Assembly (NCBI GenBank): GCA_963841945.1
Contig: CAWJFC010000028.1
Location: forward strand, 496,001-560,000
Source: Acidiflorens sp963841945
Lineage (GTDB): Bacteria; Acidobacteriota; Terriglobia; Terriglobales; Acidobacteriaceae
Direction: 5' to 3'
Length of the DNA: 64,000 bases
Shown here: piece by piece, positions 7,210 through 16,327 of the stretch
Layout: the number at the start of each line of letters is the position of its first letter
How positions within the stretch are numbered: the stretch's first letter is position 1
The notes under the pieces: model-generated
Seen by the model: only the letters and a program-made list of their open reading frames with translations
Told to the model about the DNA's origin: nothing
Database searches by the model: none
Program-made: the position numbers and the translations under genes

Positions 7210-9968
7210 TCACCGTTTCCGCCGCCTCGCTCCCGCCCGCTCCTCTTCAATCAACGCAAACTGAATCTTCTTCTCCACCGGATCGATGCGATCCACCAGC
7301 ACGCGCACACGGTCGCCAAGGCTGTAGGTCTTGCCCGAACGCTGGCCGATAATCTGGCGCGTGTTTTCGTGGTAGGTGTAACGGTCGTCGTCAAGATCGG
7401 CCAGCGTTTGCAGCGGCACGAGACCCTCGACAAACAAATCGGTAAGTTCCACAAAAAGTCCAAACTTGGTCACGCTGATAACCAGCCCGTCGAAGTCTTC
7501 TCCAACCCGCCGCTCCATGAATTTCACTTTTTTCCATTCCATCAGCTCGCGCTCGGCATCATCGGCCCGTCGTTCCGACTGGCTCGACTCTTCGGCAATG
7601 GCATGAAGTTCTTCAAGCGAAATCGGTCCGCCCAAAGGCGAGTGCGATTCGCGGTGCGCCTCATGATCGCGGCGCTTCGACCACGGCGACGGCGTCTCCT
7701 GTAGCGCGGACACTCCTGTCCGCGGAGTCCCGTCTCCCGACCGTAGGGCAGGCGACTCGCCAGGGCCGATACCAGCCGCAGGCGCGTCCCTCTTCGTGGA
7801 AGAGCGGCCCTTCAGGGCCGCGTTACTCGGCCTCTCACCCGGGGCTTTAGCCCCTGAGGGCGTTCTCTTGCTGCGAATGGCCTGCCGCGCCGGAAACTCC
7901 CACCGGAACCTCCCCCTCCATCTTCTCCGCCGACTCCCGCAGCACCTCCTTCAAAATCCGGTGCACAATCAAATCCGGATACCTTCTGATCGGCGAAGTA
8001 AAGTGCGTATAAGTGGTCGCGGCCAGCGCGAAGTGTCCGGCATTCTCTTCCGAATACCGCGCTTGCTTCAGCGAGCGCAGCATCAGAAAACTCAAAATTC
8101 TCTCTTCCGGCTTCCCCGCAATCTTCGCGGTCAGCTTCTGATACATGCGCGGCGTGATGTGCACTTCCTTCGGCACTTCAATATCGCGCACTCGTTTGCC
8201 CGTGCCACGCGCATCGCGGCGGTCAGCCTTTCATCTGCATGCGCTCGATCGGCAGCGCGCCCACGCCCAGCGAATACCCGAACGTCGCCGCGATCACTTC
8301 GAAGTCGTACACGCGCTTCGCGTCAGGCTTTTCGTGAATTCTGTATAGCGATGCGATGCGCTTGTTTTCCAGATAGTGGGCCACGCATTCGTTGGCCGAG
8401 AGCATGAATTCTTCAATCAGCCGATGCGCAATGTTGCGTTCGGAGCGCGTGATGCTCTTCATCAAACCGAATTCATCGAACTCGATGACCGCTTCGGGCA
8501 GATCGAAATCAATCGAGCCCCGCCGCTCGCGCTTGCGATTCAGGATCTGCGCCAGATCGCGCATCCGCTCAAAGTGCTCGACCTGCGCGGCATAGCGGGC
8601 GCGGGCTTCGGCGTCGCCTTCAAGGACCGCGTTCACCAAGGTGTAGGTCATGCGCTCGGCGGAGCGAATCACGCCCTCGTTGATTTCGTAGCCAACAATT
8701 TCGCCGCGATGGTCGATCTCCATGGTGCACGACAAGACGAGTCGATCGACTTGCGGGCGCAGGCTGCACAGGTCGGTGGAGAGTTCGAGCGGCAGCATGG
8801 GCACGGCGCGGTCAGGAAAGTAAACGCTGGTGCCGCGCAGCCGCGCTTCTTCGTCAAGCGCGGAGCTCGGCGTGACGTAGTGCGCGACGTCGGCGATGTG
8901 CACCTGCAATTCGTAATTGCCGCTCGCGAGTTTGCGGACGTGGACGGCATCATCAAAGTCGCGGGCGGTTTCGCCGTCGATAGTGACAATGGGCAGATCG
9001 CGATAGTCGCGGCGATGGCGTAGATCCTGGGCCGAGATGATGGGTTCGAAAGCCTGCGCTTCTTCGATGGCCTCGGGCGGGAAGTGGTGGGGCAAATGAA
9101 ATTTACGGATCATGATTTCGACGTCGACGCCGAAATCGTTCTCTTCACCCAGGATCTCTACGACTCGCCCGCGTGGATTTTGCGTGGCGCTAGGCCAGTC
9201 GGTGATTTCGACGTCGACGACTACGCCTTCGAGATCCTGCCAGTCGTTTCCCTGAAAATCGGTGTGCCGCGCGGCCTGATCGCCGATCACGCGGTCCCGC
9301 CCGGGCGCCTTTGCCGACTGACGAGGTGAATCCTGAGCCGCCGGCGTCGCAGGGCCCGCCGAGGACGTCGTTTTATTTTTTCCCGCGCCGCCTCCGTTCT
9401 CCGCTGCCGGAGATGTCGGATACTCCATCCCCGGCGGAATCACAATTTCCTGACTTACTTTTTCGTCGATCGGCTTGACGTAATTATGGCGGCGATCGTA
9501 GTGGAAGATGCCGACCACCGTGGGATGAGCGCGCGCAATCGAGCGCAGGATGCGCCCTTCGGCGCGGCCGTCAGGGCGAAAGCTGGTTACTTCGACCAGC
9601 ACGCGGTCCCCGTGCATGGACGAGCCGACGGCGGGCGGCGGAATGAAAACGTCGCCCGCGAGGCGGGACTTCAGCTTCGGGTCGAGCGTCGCGGCATCCG
9701 GAATTACGAAGCCATAGCCGTCGCGATGCATGCTGAGCCGCCCCACCAGCGTATTACCGCGCGGCTTGGTCTCCGTTTGCGGGATCGCGTAGTGCGCGCC
9801 ATCGACCTGACGCAACTCACCCTTCTTTACTAAAGCGTGAAGGCGGTCGGCGAGTTCGCGGCGGGCATTGCCCTTCGCGCCAAGCTCGTGCAGCAACTGC
9901 TTGTGGCTGGCCATTTTTTTGGGCTGGCGGGCAATGTGGCCGAGGATGGTGGAGTCAGAAAAAGGCAT
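7210..9968 (-). pseudogene. rnr: RNase R gene broken by two reading-frame changes
   Basis: Three consecutive frames together encode a full RNase R, a 3'-5' exoribonuclease. The segment 9968-8223 holds the N-terminal helix-turn-helix and cold-shock domains and most of the RNB catalytic domain (DFDDAVHVRKL with catalytic Asp residues). The segment from about 8222 to 7847 holds KRVRDIEVPKEVHI through FTSPIRRYPDLIVHRIL. The segment 7713-7210 holds the S1 domain (VISVTKFGLFVELTDLFVEG). The first break is at 8222-8230, where GAAAGGCTGACC reads into TGA; removing one A restores K-A-D-R-R-D. The second is a stop inside inserted hairpin repeats at 7708-7870. The start is taken at 9968 (MPFSDSTIL), skipping an unconserved leader. 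It is either a real pseudogene or carries sequence errors. Confidence 0.85.
7708..7870. repeat. Hairpin repeats inserted in the RNase R reading frame
   Basis: Contains GCGGACACTCCTGTCCGC, GCGGCCCTTCAGGGCCGC and GGGGCTTTAGCCCCTGAGGG. The last two have the same two-hairpin layout as the core of the MITE-like elements at 11744, 40613 and 44901, and the first recurs in modified form at 58058 and 10845. The element lies between the RNB and S1 domains and supplies the premature stop (TAA within GGCTAAAGCCCC on the minus strand). Confidence 0.75.
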
Positions 9969-10075
9969 TTGCTTATTTGCGATTTGTAATTGGTAACTGA
10001 GAACTCCCTTGGACACTGCCTGCGTTGAGGACGATTTCAGTCCAGAGATTACTTGATCACAAATCACAGAAAATT

Positions 10076-10609
10076 CTATTTCAGATATTTTTCCTGCAAA
10101 ATCTTCCGATGATGCAGTTCGTGTCCGGCGATTACATAGACCATGGCGCGGGCGCTGATCGGCTTGTTATTGGCGGTGCCGCGGCGTTCGGAGGTTTCGG
10201 CGTCGAGGTGACGGATCAGCTCAATGGTGGCGTTGCGAATCGTTAGAAATTCTTGCAGCAGATCACCGACAGTGCGTTGGCCGAATTTCCCGCTGGCGAT
10301 GTAGTCATCCTGCTCAAAGCCTTCGATGGGAGTCTGGTCGCCGCGCGCGATGCGCAACACGCGATAGCTCATGATGCGCTCGGTGTCGTTGATATGGCCG
10401 AGTACCTCTTTTACGCTCCACTTGTCTGGAGCGTAACGGAATTCGGCTTTTTCCGCGCTCACTTTACCGAGAAGATCGCGCGTTTCTTGGGCCTGCTTTT
10501 GGAGGCTGCCGACGATGTCGTCGGTTTTGACGAGCGAGATGTATTGCTCGTAGTACGGATTGTATTCGTCGGTCTGGGGTCGGTGAATGGCGGCGGCCAG
10601 TGTGGTCAT
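10076..10609 (-). CDS. DinB-family protein
   Basis: 177 residues from the ATG at 10609, with a good family fit. The longer frame upstream is made of tandem repeats and was discarded. DinB/YfiT proteins are four-helix bundles with a metal site made of three histidines; here VLGHINDTERIMSYRVLRIARGD supplies the first His and AGHELHHRKILQEKYL the last pair. Many members are bacillithiol- or mycothiol-type transferases or have no known substrate. It is transcribed towards rnr's 5' end and preceded by a 13-bp tandem repeat array. Confidence 0.8.
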   Translation of the reverse strand: MTTLAAAIHRPQTDEYNPYYEQYISLVKTDDIVGSLQKQAQETRDLLGKVSAEKAEFRYAPDKWSVKEVLGHINDTERIMSYRVLRIARGDQTPIEGFEQDDYIASGKFGQRTVGDLLQEFLTIRNATIELIRHLDAETSERRGTANNKPISARAMVYVIAGHELHHRKILQEKYLK

Positions 10610-10684
10610 AGCATGCTCTCCAAAGAGTTTGATTCCGAACGGCGCGCAAGGTCGCGCGTTTATACGCCCGGGTTTCATATTATC

Positions 10685-10784
10685 GCGGGATGGCATTGCG
10701 GGATGGCATTGTGTGATGGCATCGCGTGACGGCATTGTGTGACGGCATTTTTGATCATGTGTGACGGCACCGCGTGACGGCATT
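10685..10784. repeat. 13-bp tandem repeat array
   Basis: Five contiguous 13-bp units of the form GCGTGACGGCATT / GCGGGATGGCATT at 10685-10749, a 9-bp spacer TTTGATCAT, then two more units at 10759-10784. It lies upstream of the DinB gene. The unit length is not a multiple of 3 and no gene crosses it. Confidence 0.9.
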
Positions 10785-11086
10785 GCATGGTTACTTTGTC
10801 GCCCAGGCGGAGCCCTCGTCGATCGCAATGGGTGTGCTCCCCGCGCGGACAGGCGTGTCCGCGCCCCACTACACCCTTTTGTGCTACGAAAAAAAGGCAG
10901 TGCGCTGGAAACGATTACTCGCTGTCCGGTGTTGTTCAGCGGACACAAGAATCGCCGAAGTCACGAGAAACCCTACAAAAAGCTGGATTTCCACAGCCCG
11001 TCATTAGACACTCGGGAGTAGAATCGATTTGGCCACCGAAATGCGGCGTGGTCGTCAATCCCTTATCAGGAAAGGATTTCGAGCAA
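10785..11086. other. Intergenic stretch between DinB and bactofilin genes
   Basis: No convincing gene. It includes an inverted repeat CGCGGACAGGCGTGTCCGCG near 10845-10864, related to the hairpins in rnr and in the kinase gene, and ends with the bactofilin ribosome-binding site AGGAAAGGA at 11069-11077. Confidence 0.5.
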
Positions 11087-11617
11087 ATGTGGAAGCCCAC
11101 GAATCAACCTGCGACACCCGGACGGCCAGCGGAGCCGGAGCGCCCGTCGACGACGTCCATGCCGATCACGGCACCCATGGCGAGTGAGCCTGCGGCTGGG
11201 CCGCGCCCCGCCGTCAGCACGACCTCCGACCAGGCTACCATCGGCAAGTCTCTGGTCATCAAAGGCGAAGTCACGGGATCGGAATCCTTGTATATTGACG
11301 GGCGCGTGGAGGGTTCGATCAACCTGTCTGGGAATCGCGTCACCGTCGGCCGGAATGGCGTGGTCGCGGCGAATATCAACGCGCGTGAGATCGTGGTGCT
11401 GGGCAAGGTGCGCGGCAATCTGACCGCCAGTGATCGCGTGGATATTCGCAGCGATGGCTCGCTGACCGGCGACGTGGTGGCGGCGCGCATTTCGATCGAA
11501 GACGGCGCGTTCTTCAAGGGCGGCATCGACATCCGCAAGGCGGGTGGAAAGCCGGAAGACGCGAAGGCGGCAGCGGCCTCAGTTGCTGCTGAGCCGGCGA
11601 TAGCTGCCAGAGCATAG
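11087..11617 (+). CDS. Bactofilin (polymer-forming cytoskeletal protein)
   Basis: 176 residues from the ATG at 11087, chosen because AGGAAAGGA lies ten bases upstream. The N-terminal 50 residues are Pro/Ser-rich and disordered. Residues 50-150 form the DUF583 beta-helix with repeated hydrophobic turns (IGKSLVIKGEVTGSESLYIDG, RVEGSINLSGNRVTVGRNG and ARISIEDGAFFKGGIDIRK, quoted in part). The tail is Ala-rich. Bactofilins self-assemble without nucleotide into membrane-associated filaments that organise cell shape, wall enzymes or polar structures. A hairpin terminator follows, so it is probably monocistronic. Confidence 0.92.
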   Translation: MWKPTNQPATPGRPAEPERPSTTSMPITAPMASEPAAGPRPAVSTTSDQATIGKSLVIKGEVTGSESLYIDGRVEGSINLSGNRVTVGRNGVVAANINAREIVVLGKVRGNLTASDRVDIRSDGSLTGDVVAARISIEDGAFFKGGIDIRKAGGKPEDAKAAAASVAAEPAIAARA

Positions 11618-11656
11618 GAACCTGTTATTCGCTGTTCGTCGTTCGCCGTCGTTCGA

Positions 11657-11701
11657 ATGTTCGCCGTGGAAATATTCGCCGTAGAAATATTCGCCGTAGA
11701 A
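11657..11701. repeat. Three 15-bp tandem repeats
   Basis: Three units of ATATTCGCCGTAGAA (the first is ATGTTCGCCGTGGAA). They create a short open frame beginning MFAVEIFAVEIFAVE that I do not regard as a gene. Confidence 0.85.
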
Positions 11702-11707
11702 AAGATC

Positions 11708-11740
11708 AGGGCATCTCTTATAGGGATGCCCTTTGTCTTT
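11708..11740 (+). terminator. Rho-independent terminator of the bactofilin gene
   Basis: Stem AGGGCATC / GATGCCCT with loop TCTTATAGG, followed by TTGTCTTT, 90 bp after the bactofilin stop codon. Confidence 0.75.
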
Positions 11741-11743
11741 GCT

Positions 11744-11905
11744 CTAGTGGCTGTCGCAGAACCATGGTTACTAGAGCGAGTATCGGTTTACTTGCCTTGG
11801 GAAGGGCACGACTTCAGTCGTGCCGCCCAGAGCTGTAATGACGCGGGCTTCAGCCCCTGAGGGATTCCGCAGACCGGTAACGAACTCACCGCGATAGGCC
11901 AGTAG
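11744..11905. mobile_element. MITE-like element 'CTAGTGG', copy 1
   Basis: 162 bp with imperfect terminal inverted repeats (CTAGTGGCTGTCGCAGA at the left, CGCGATAGGCCAGTAG at the right) and two internal hairpins, GCACGACTTCAGTCGTGC and GGGCTTCAGCCCCTGAGGG. It closely matches 40613-40775 and 44901-45081. It has no coding capacity and lies between the bactofilin terminator and the 3' end of murJ. Confidence 0.85.
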
Positions 11906-11919
11906 TATTCGACGTGTTT

Positions 11920-13542
11920 CTACGGTTCCGTTCCGGCGGACATCGTCTCCGCCGTCTGGCCTTCGGCTACCATCGGAAAAGTTGTGGGCTTTCTGCGCCG
12001 AAGATCGGCCGGCAATTCCGAACGCAGCAGCCACAATCCAGCGGCAACCGCCGCGGCCCAGGTTAGGCTGCCAAGCGCCAGGGCTTCCACATCGGCGACG
12101 CGGCTGCCGCTGAGCTGCACCATACGCATCACTTCATAGCTCAGGCCTGCCGATACGGTGGCCACGATTGCGGATTTTCCTAATTCCTTCCAGTTCAGTC
12201 CCCCCAGCGGAACCATTCCCCGAATGTGCAGAAGCAATGCGGTGACGACCGTGTTGGTAGTGATGCCGAGATCGGATGCGATCGCCAGCCCTGTGACCGA
12301 AAGAGTGCGGAACAGGAACGAGTAGACGGGCAGGGATGCAACCGTGATGAGGGTGGTCGCGATCATCGGCGTGAGCGTGTTGCCGGAGGCGTAGAAGGCG
12401 CGCGCGTAAAGGTTTTGGCTGGTCCATAGAGCGAGCGAGAGCGAGAACCAGAAAAAATAGATCCCGGTTGATTGGGAATCGGCGAAGGTGAAATGACCGC
12501 GGCGGTAGACCAGATCGATGAGCGGGACGGCGATGGCCATCATCCATCCGGTGAAAAGCAGCGAGGCGGCGATGATGCGATAGACCGATGCGTTAACGAT
12601 AGCGGCGAATTCGTCAAATTTCTTTTCCCCGTAGAGGCGGGAGAAAAAAGGCAGCGAAGCCTGGCCGACAGCTTGACCAAGAATCGCGATGGGAACCGCG
12701 AAGAGCCGCTTGGCATAGTTAAGGCGGGCGATGTCTCCGATACCGCTCGAGGCGAAGTAGCGCAGGATCCAGTCGTCGGCGGCGACCAGCGAGACCCCGA
12801 GCATGAGTGGAATGGAGAGATGGACCCATTCGCGGAAGGCCGGATTCTTGATGTCGAATGAGATGCGATAGCCGGTTCCGATTTTCGCGGCGCCGATGGC
12901 GTTAATCAGAAATGGGCCGACGACGCTGCCCACCAGGGCTCCATAGGCGAGCGAGGCGATGCCAAATTGACGCCCGCCGATGACGCCTCCAACAATGATG
13001 AAGACGTTGTAAATAAGCGGGCCGAAGGCGGGAAGCAGGAACAGGCGGTGCGAGAGCAGCACGGCGGAGACGACGCCGCCGACGTAGAAGAAAATCTGCG
13101 CGGGAAGCAGGATGCGCGTGAGGTGCACGCAGAGATGCTGTTGCTCGGGCGTAAAGCCGTGGAACATCCAGCCGCAAAATTGCGGCGTGAAGATTTCGGC
13201 GAAAATTGTACCGACGATGAGCACGGTGGTCATCACGGTGATGATGATGGAGAAGGTCGTCTGCGCGTCGCGCTCGCGCTTCTCCGCCATGAAGCGCGTG
13301 TAGATGGAGATGAAAGTGATCGCGGCGGAGCCGCCGGCGACCATGTAGTTGAGCCAGTCGGGCAGTGTAAAGGCGGCGACGTAGGCGTCGGTTTGTTGGC
13401 CCGCCCCGAAGGCGTATGCGATGTAGGCCTCGCGGACGTAGCCGATCACGCGCGAGAGCGTGATGGCGGTCATCATCAACAGCGTGGCCGAGAACGCCGT
13501 GTGCTGGTGAGAGGGCCGGAGAAATCGCGAGAGGCGCATCAC
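11920..13542 (-). CDS. murJ: Lipid II flippase MurJ
   Basis: A 540-residue polytopic membrane protein of the MOP exporter superfamily with about 13-14 hydrophobic segments. Family motifs include TLLMMTAITLSRVIGYVREA, FGAGQQTDAYVAAFTLPDWL, the GGSAAITFISIYTRFM stretch, and RLFAVPIAILGQAVGQASLPFFSR (quoted in part). MurJ moves undecaprenyl-linked peptidoglycan precursor across the inner membrane. The N-terminus of the open frame begins MMRLSRFLRPSHQHTAFS. It is divergent from the FkbM methyltransferase gene. Confidence 0.93.
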   Translation of the reverse strand: MMRLSRFLRPSHQHTAFSATLLMMTAITLSRVIGYVREAYIAYAFGAGQQTDAYVAAFTLPDWLNYMVAGGSAAITFISIYTRFMAEKRERDAQTTFSIIITVMTTVLIVGTIFAEIFTPQFCGWMFHGFTPEQQHLCVHLTRILLPAQIFFYVGGVVSAVLLSHRLFLLPAFGPLIYNVFIIVGGVIGGRQFGIASLAYGALVGSVVGPFLINAIGAAKIGTGYRISFDIKNPAFREWVHLSIPLMLGVSLVAADDWILRYFASSGIGDIARLNYAKRLFAVPIAILGQAVGQASLPFFSRLYGEKKFDEFAAIVNASVYRIIAASLLFTGWMMAIAVPLIDLVYRRGHFTFADSQSTGIYFFWFSLSLALWTSQNLYARAFYASGNTLTPMIATTLITVASLPVYSFLFRTLSVTGLAIASDLGITTNTVVTALLLHIRGMVPLGGLNWKELGKSAIVATVSAGLSYEVMRMVQLSGSRVADVEALALGSLTWAAAVAAGLWLLRSELPADLRRRKPTTFPMVAEGQTAETMSAGTEP

Positions 13543-13679
13543 TGGCAGAGTAACGCATTCGGCGCGCGGAAACAGCGTGGATGGGCGAACCGAACCGCGA
13601 AGGTAATCGCGGATTCATCACTATTTTGGTGTTAGCGCGGTCACAGGCAAAGACGCCGGCGAAAGCTAGTCTGAGCGTC

Positions 13680-14537
13680 ATGGCCTTCGCTGACGCGGTC
13701 AAGACCGTCATCAACCGCAAGAGCCTTCAACCGCTCGCTCTGCCGCTCGTGAATGGCCTGCTGCGCGCGCAGCGCCGCAGCGTAGAGCGCATTTTCCTTG
13801 ACGATGGCCTCTGGATTCATCAGACCTCGCGCGGGTACTTTGCTTATCATCAGCCTTATCTGCGGCTGGATCTGCGGCGCTTCGACGAATCGGCGCGTCG
13901 CAATTTCCTCTGGGGATACGAACCGGGCCCAGGCGACATCATCATGGACATCGGCGCCGGTGTGGGCGAGGAGACGCTCACCTTCTCACGCGCGGTGGGC
14001 GACCGCGGCCAGGTGATCTGCATCGAAGCGCATCCGCGGACATTCCGCTGCCTGCAGGCGATGGTGCGATACAACGGCCTGAAAAATGTGATTCCCATTC
14101 ACGCCGCCATCGCCGAACCCGGCCGCGCGACCGTGAGCATCGAGAACGGAAATGAGTATCTGGCGAACCGCATCGGCCGTGCTGGCGTCAGGGTTCCGGC
14201 GATGACGATCGACGAGATCTGCTCGCGGCTGAATCTTGACCGCATTCACTTTCTGAAAATGAACATCGAGGGCGCGGAAAGGCTGGCGATTCAAGGCATG
14301 TCCGGCGCGCTCGGACGGATCAACGTTTTGTGTATCTCCTGCCATGACTTCCTGGCGAAGAGCAATTCCGATAGCATCAAAAGCCGCACCGAGAACACCG
14401 AAAGCGCCTACCGCACAAAAGATCTCGTGCGAGAATTTCTTCAGCGAAGCGGCCTCGAAATAGTCGAGCGCCCTGATCCTGCGCTTCCTCCGTATATCCG
14501 AGACCAACTCTGGGGCTACAACCGCCGCCCGGCCTGA
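13680..14537 (+). CDS. FkbM-family methyltransferase
   Basis: 285 residues from the ATG at 13680 (MAFADAVKTVINRK). It has a class I SAM-dependent fold: motif I is IIMDIGAGVGEETLTFSRAVG, followed by VICIEAHPRTFRCLQAMVRYN (split). The FkbM signature follows as VPAMTIDEICSRLNLDRIHFLKMNIEGAE. FkbM enzymes O-methylate sugars or natural products, often in surface polysaccharide loci. Its place next to murJ suggests an envelope role, but that is inference only. Confidence 0.85.
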   Translation: MAFADAVKTVINRKSLQPLALPLVNGLLRAQRRSVERIFLDDGLWIHQTSRGYFAYHQPYLRLDLRRFDESARRNFLWGYEPGPGDIIMDIGAGVGEETLTFSRAVGDRGQVICIEAHPRTFRCLQAMVRYNGLKNVIPIHAAIAEPGRATVSIENGNEYLANRIGRAGVRVPAMTIDEICSRLNLDRIHFLKMNIEGAERLAIQGMSGALGRINVLCISCHDFLAKSNSDSIKSRTENTESAYRTKDLVREFLQRSGLEIVERPDPALPPYIRDQLWGYNRRPA

Positions 14538-14998
14538 TGATGAACGGCGGAAGTCAGATTACCGCTTATTTTATGTATTACAGATTACCGCGTGTTTTAT
14601 CTATTACATATATGTACAGCACACTGTGTCATAAATCAGGCTCGGGGAAGGGCACGACTTTTAGTCGTGCCGTCCGTGGCCAATAAACACACGGGCTTTA
14701 GCCCCTGAGGGCCCAGCCGGTCTGAGGTGCATTGATGAAACACCTGCTGTTACAGCAGAACAGCCGGTGCCCGGCAGATCACAAGAATTAGGACGCTGGC
14801 GAATCCCAAGCCCTGGCAGGCTGCGGAAAAGTCGCGTCGCGCTCGATTTTGGGTGGTGCGGCGCTTTTAGCGCTGCGATAACTGCATTGCTTTGACTGCG
14901 GCTTTAGCCGCTGAGGCGACAACGCTCGCCCGCCTACCGACCTTTGCCGCAGCCTGCCAGATCACGGCTTCCCCAACTCCGACTCACCAACAGCGCAA
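14538..14998. repeat. Gene-free stretch with partial MITE-like hairpins
   Basis: 14644-14725 carries GGGAAGGGCACGACTTTTAG and GGGCTTTAGCCCCTGAGGG, the inner part of the CTAGTGG element without its ends. 14858-14912 has a further two-hairpin unit (GCGGCGCTTTTAGCGCTGC, GCGGCTTTAGCCGCTGAGG). Short direct repeats ATTACCGC.TGTTTTAT.TATTAC occur at 14558-14608. No credible gene. Confidence 0.7.
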
Positions 14999-16147
14999 TC
15001 AGCTTCTGGCCAGTTCCTGGCTGAGGACGGTCGCGTTCGTGGCAAAGCAGAGGGCGGTTTCTGCGTCGACCTCTCCCGAGCGAACGAGCTTCGCGATCTC
15101 GGCGTCAAAGTGCTGCATACCTTCATTTTCCCCGGCCTTGATGCAATCGAGCAATGTGCGCCCCGGCCGTTCGCCCTGCTCGATGCAGTCGCGCGTGCGC
15201 GAGGTGGATTTCAGGATTTCCACCACCGGAACCCGCTCACCGGCATCGGCGCGTGGGATAAGGCGTTGCGCGATGATGTAGCGGAAAGTTTTAGCGAAGC
15301 GCTCGCGGGCCGACTGTTGTTCAGCGGCTGGAAATGAGCTGACCACACGTTCGACCGTCTTGAGACTATCGACCGTATTCATGCTGGAAAGAACCAGGTG
15401 GCCGTTTTCGGCGGCCTCGAGCAGAATCTCCAGGGTCTCGCGGTCGCGGATTTCTCCGATCATGATGACGCGCGGCGCCTGCCGGAGAGCGGCCTTTAAG
15501 GCGAGCGTAAAATTCGGCGCGTCGCTGCCCAGCTCGCGCTGGTGAACAGTTGATTTCTTGTGACGGTGAAGGAACTCGATGGGATCCTCGACGGTGAGGA
15601 TGTGGTAACAATGCTGGTCGTTGATACGGTCGATCACCGCAGCCAGCGTAGAGGATTTGCCCGAGCCGCTGCCTCCGGTGACGAGAATGATCCCGTTGCG
15701 TACATTTGCCGCCTCTTCGAGCTGTACAGGCAGGTGCAGCGACTTGAAGGTCGGCACCACGGTCGGAATCACGCGCATCACGATGGCGCAGCTTCCGCGC
15801 TGAATGAATACGTTGACGCGAAAGCGCGCCGTACCGGGCAGTCCATAGGAGACGTCGCAGGAGCCCTGCTCGCGCAGAGTGTTAAGAGCCTGTTTGTTGG
15901 CGCCGATGATGTCGGACGCGATGCGCCGCGTGTCATCTGCGCTTAGTGTGGCGACTCCGGGCAGGTCGACCATAGTGAGCTGACCATGCAGTTCCACCTG
16001 CGGCGGACGGTTAGGCGAAAAAATCAGGTCGCTGACTTTGTGGGACGTGCGCAGCATGGCGGCGAGCAGGACGGAGGTCGGAACCGTGCCCCGGCCGGTG
16101 ACGCCTTCGAAGGGAATTGAAATCGTCGAATTCCCCGTTGCCGCCAT
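14999..16147 (-). CDS. PilT/PilU-like twitching ATPase
   Basis: A 382-residue secretion-type ATPase. The Walker A is GGSGSGKSSTLAAV near residue 158. The Asp box with its acidic residues is TVEDPIEFLH, Walker B is VIMIGEIRDRETLEILLEAAENG (split) and the His-box region is HLVLSSMNTVDSLKTVERVV. PilT powers type IV pilus retraction at the inner membrane. The first 60 residues and the AIRAG-like helix differ from standard PilT, and the usual LHT of the His box reads MNT, so this may be a PilU-type or divergent paralogue. No other pilus gene is adjacent. A Pro/Gly-rich N-terminal extension precedes TSHKVSDLIFSP. Confidence 0.82.
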   Translation of the reverse strand: MAATGNSTISIPFEGVTGRGTVPTSVLLAAMLRTSHKVSDLIFSPNRPPQVELHGQLTMVDLPGVATLSADDTRRIASDIIGANKQALNTLREQGSCDVSYGLPGTARFRVNVFIQRGSCAIVMRVIPTVVPTFKSLHLPVQLEEAANVRNGIILVTGGSGSGKSSTLAAVIDRINDQHCYHILTVEDPIEFLHRHKKSTVHQRELGSDAPNFTLALKAALRQAPRVIMIGEIRDRETLEILLEAAENGHLVLSSMNTVDSLKTVERVVSSFPAAEQQSARERFAKTFRYIIAQRLIPRADAGERVPVVEILKSTSRTRDCIEQGERPGRTLLDCIKAGENEGMQHFDAEIAKLVRSGEVDAETALCFATNATVLSQELARS

Positions 16148-16275
16148 GAGCGATCTCCAAAATAAATCTGAGCCGATGCCACCGGAGGGAGTGCAGTGGA
16201 CGAACGCCTACCTATTGAATTTAGCGCGAAGGCGGGTGGGAGCGAAGAACAAGAGGACCATAGACCTAGGTAATC

Positions 16276-16306
16276 GGAAAAATAAAGGCGCGACCGGGGC
16301 CGCGCC
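16276..16306 (-). terminator. Intrinsic terminator after the TPR-protein gene
   Basis: On the minus strand the stem GGCGCGGCCCCGGTCGCGCC is followed by TTTATTTTTCC, 22 bp after the stop codon of the gene ending at 16328. Confidence 0.75.
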
Positions 16307-16327
16307 TGAGTGTTGAATTCGTGCTCG

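Noticed and set aside
10685..10784. CRISPR array
   Set aside because: Units are 13 bp and contiguous, without spacers of constant length and without cas genes.
11657..11860. 67-codon frame after the bactofilin gene
   Set aside because: Made of a 15-bp tandem repeat, the terminator and part of a MITE-like element.
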